From contig OU015569.1 in NCBI GenBank assembly GCA_907165135.1, positions 12,462,501-12,526,500 on the forward strand: a stretch of DNA of 64,000 bases. Reading direction: 5' to 3'. Below are positions 62,188 to 64,000 of the stretch, one piece after another. The DNA comes from Oikopleura dioica. Lineage: Eukaryota; Chordata; Appendicularia; Copelata; Oikopleuridae. Position 1 is the first letter of the stretch; each line of letters begins with the position of its first letter. Position numbers and translations under genes: made by a program. The notes beneath the pieces were generated by a model. That model was given only the letters and a program-made list of their open reading frames with translations, searched no databases and was not told the DNA's origin.

Positions 62188-64000
62188 GACATTCGAAAAC
62201 TCGCCAAAAACAAAGCCTACCAGGATCAAGAATTCGCCTACCACATCTCCCCAACTACGATGGACTACGATGAGGCTTTGGCGTATTGCTACCTTCGTGG
62301 GAGCTGGCTCGCCCAACCTGACGGCGACAAGAACCGTTTTGGAGCGATGAGTGCTGCTCTTCACGAAAACCGATTCTACTGGTATCAAGGAGATGAATCC
62401 TGCACTGCCACGTACGGAGGCTATCGATATAGCTACCGTCGAAACTGTCAAGAACAGTATCCTGCTGTTTGCGAGACAGGACAGTATACCGACAAGTGCT
62501 ACCCAGCTTCAGGATCAGCTGGATTTGGACGGTGCACGGCCTGGGGTGATCCTCACTACACCACCTTTGACGGGGAATACCATCACTTTCAGGGAAGCTG
62601 TGAATACACGATGGTCGAAGTCGACAGCGTTCAATACCCAAACATGCCTTGGTTCAAAATCGTCGCCGATCTCGACTACTTCAGAACGGGCGTGTACACG
62701 CATACTCGCGGATTCACTTTCGAGTTCCCTGGCCAAGGCCAATCTCCCGATGAAATCCCACGATACGTCGTTTCCGCGGATGGTTGGCGCTGGCAAATGC
62801 GCAGTGCTGTCCTCGAAGATCGTCAGCTTGGAGTTTCCTACACGAGATCGTTCTACGGAAATCCAGATTTTTACTTTTACGTCGGCTGGGATAGTGTCTA
62901 TATTAGAACCTATTTTGACGTTAGGGCGTACTACAACGCTCGAAATGATGCAAAATTCGACATCTGGGTTCCTGATTGCTACAAAGACAACGTCAAGGGT
63001 CTCTGCGGCAATTTCAACGGACAGAAGTACGATGAGTTCAGCCAAACTAGTTTGACTCATCAAATGCACAACTGGAGAGATGTGCAGCAGGACCTTTGGA
63101 TTGGGCGACGAGTTTCGAAGTTCCCGACGAACGATGTCGCCAAATTCACGACTTCGAATGCGACGTTCATGTTTCCGACGCAATCAATTCCTGCCAGCCC
63201 ATCGACCCAGAGAATTCGGAAGGCCTCTTCAACGAGCACTGTTCCGTCGATCAGGCACCATTCAACACAGCTTGCGTTTTGGAAGTTTGCGACGGAACTG
63301 ATCGATGCAGCGCACTCCAATCCTACGCGAAAGCATGTCTCAACGATCTGGCACCAGAAGATCGCGCACCTGTCTGTGATTGGGCCGCTGAGTTCGGTTG
63401 CGAGCCAGAATGCGGCGCCAATTCCGAATTCGATGGCTGCGCGGATTCTTGTGCCGCCACTAGAACCTGCGAAAATCGTCATTTGGACGATTTCGAGCGA
63501 TGTCGAGGAGAAAATGAAATTGAAGGCTTTTGCGTCTGCGAAGACGGATACATTCTCGAAGATGGTGTCTGCATTCTCGAGTCAGACTGCGGCTGCAACT
63601 TTGACGGAAGCTACTACAAGCTCGGGGAAGAATTTTCAACCACTGAAGACAACTGTGAATGTACAAGCGGCGGTGTGGTTGTTTGCGTCCCCATCCCCTG
63701 CGAAGATAAAGAAAAAGGCACCTGCCGAGTCCACAGCGATCCATACATCGAGACCTTCGACGGCGTCGCCTACGATTTCCACGGAACCTGCCGCTACTCA
63801 CTCGCCAGCTACGAAGACACGCCTGCTCGAGCAGGATTCAATATTGATTTCAGCAACAGAAGAGAAGTTCAGTGGAATATTACTGAAGAAGAATGGGGCG
63901 ACGGATCTGTCCTTGACCAAGTTTGGCTCGAGTTCCATTCGAGTGACTACGCTTTTGGAGATTCAAAACGATACCTGCTCCATATCAATAACTTGGATAC
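62188..64000 (+). CDS. Large secreted CTLD-VWD-C8-TIL protein, partial
   Basis: An exon opens at 62188 after a GAAAAAG acceptor and runs to 63049. A 41-nt intron (63050-63090, GT-AG) restores the frame, and the next exon is open to the window edge. The order is a C-type-lectin-like domain (WLAQPDGDKNRF, FYWYQGDESC, CQEQYPAVC), a VWD domain (TAWGDPHYTTFDG, LCGNFNG), a C8 cysteine domain (CSVDQAPFNTACVLEVCDG), a TIL-type domain (CENRHLDDFERC, CVCEDGY) and the start of a second VWD (VHSDPYIETFDGVAYDFHG). This resembles gel-forming mucin, zonadhesin or SCO-spondin modules. In a larvacean it could belong to the mucous house (inference). 5' and 3' parts are missing. Confidence 0.85.

Noticed and set aside
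62351-63055. 234-codon plus-strand frame
   Set aside because: It is a shadow of the CTLD-VWD exon, which in another frame shows conserved cysteines and WGDPH.

Overview
The window is a compact metazoan nuclear genome, most likely the larvacean tunicate Oikopleura dioica or a close relative (inference). Genes lie close together on both strands. Introns are mostly 41-60 nt, some appear to use GA-AG borders, and several start codons sit just behind an AG acceptor, as expected for spliced-leader trans-splicing. A Tor-like Ty3/gypsy element is also present. No rRNA, tRNA or CRISPR array was recognised.

Layout. 1-6567: the 3' end of an unknown gene, a small PIP-box protein, and a CP2/LBP-1 (TFCP2-type) transcription factor with a TTAA-flanked transposon in an intron. 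6984-14619: an intronless orphan, gamma-SNAP, a one-TM orphan only 57 bp upstream of MORN3 (likely an operon), and a chromodomain gene whose large intron holds an antisense gene. 14851-23544: nicastrin, a small orphan, a broken partial copy of the nicastrin 3' end, AP-2 mu, and a short secreted collagen on the minus strand.

23700-35570 is gene-poor and repeat-rich. It holds two small gene models, many copies of a palindromic element carrying CCTGAGTCAGG (a perfect AP-1-type TGAGTCA core) and a second family with AATAAGGGTGTCACT ends. 35574-46342: a Crypton-derived (DUF3504, ZMYM/QRICH1-type) gene whose last exon and 3' region are duplicated on the far side of a protein-kinase-like gene. 46413-57306: a minus-strand multi-TM gene interrupted in an intron by a complete 7.4-kb LTR retrotransposon in the opposite orientation. 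57770-64000: a small secreted protein, a pogo/mariner-like non-autonomous element with a nested TTAA element, a TATA-driven one-exon gene, and the start of a large secreted CTLD-VWD-C8-TIL protein that runs off the window.

The recognised genes serve ordinary metazoan functions: membrane fusion, endocytosis, gamma-secretase, chromatin and extracellular matrix. They do not form one pathway. The unusual content is in the mobile elements, the splice sites and the rearrangements. Exon borders were read by eye from reading phase and protein-family fit.
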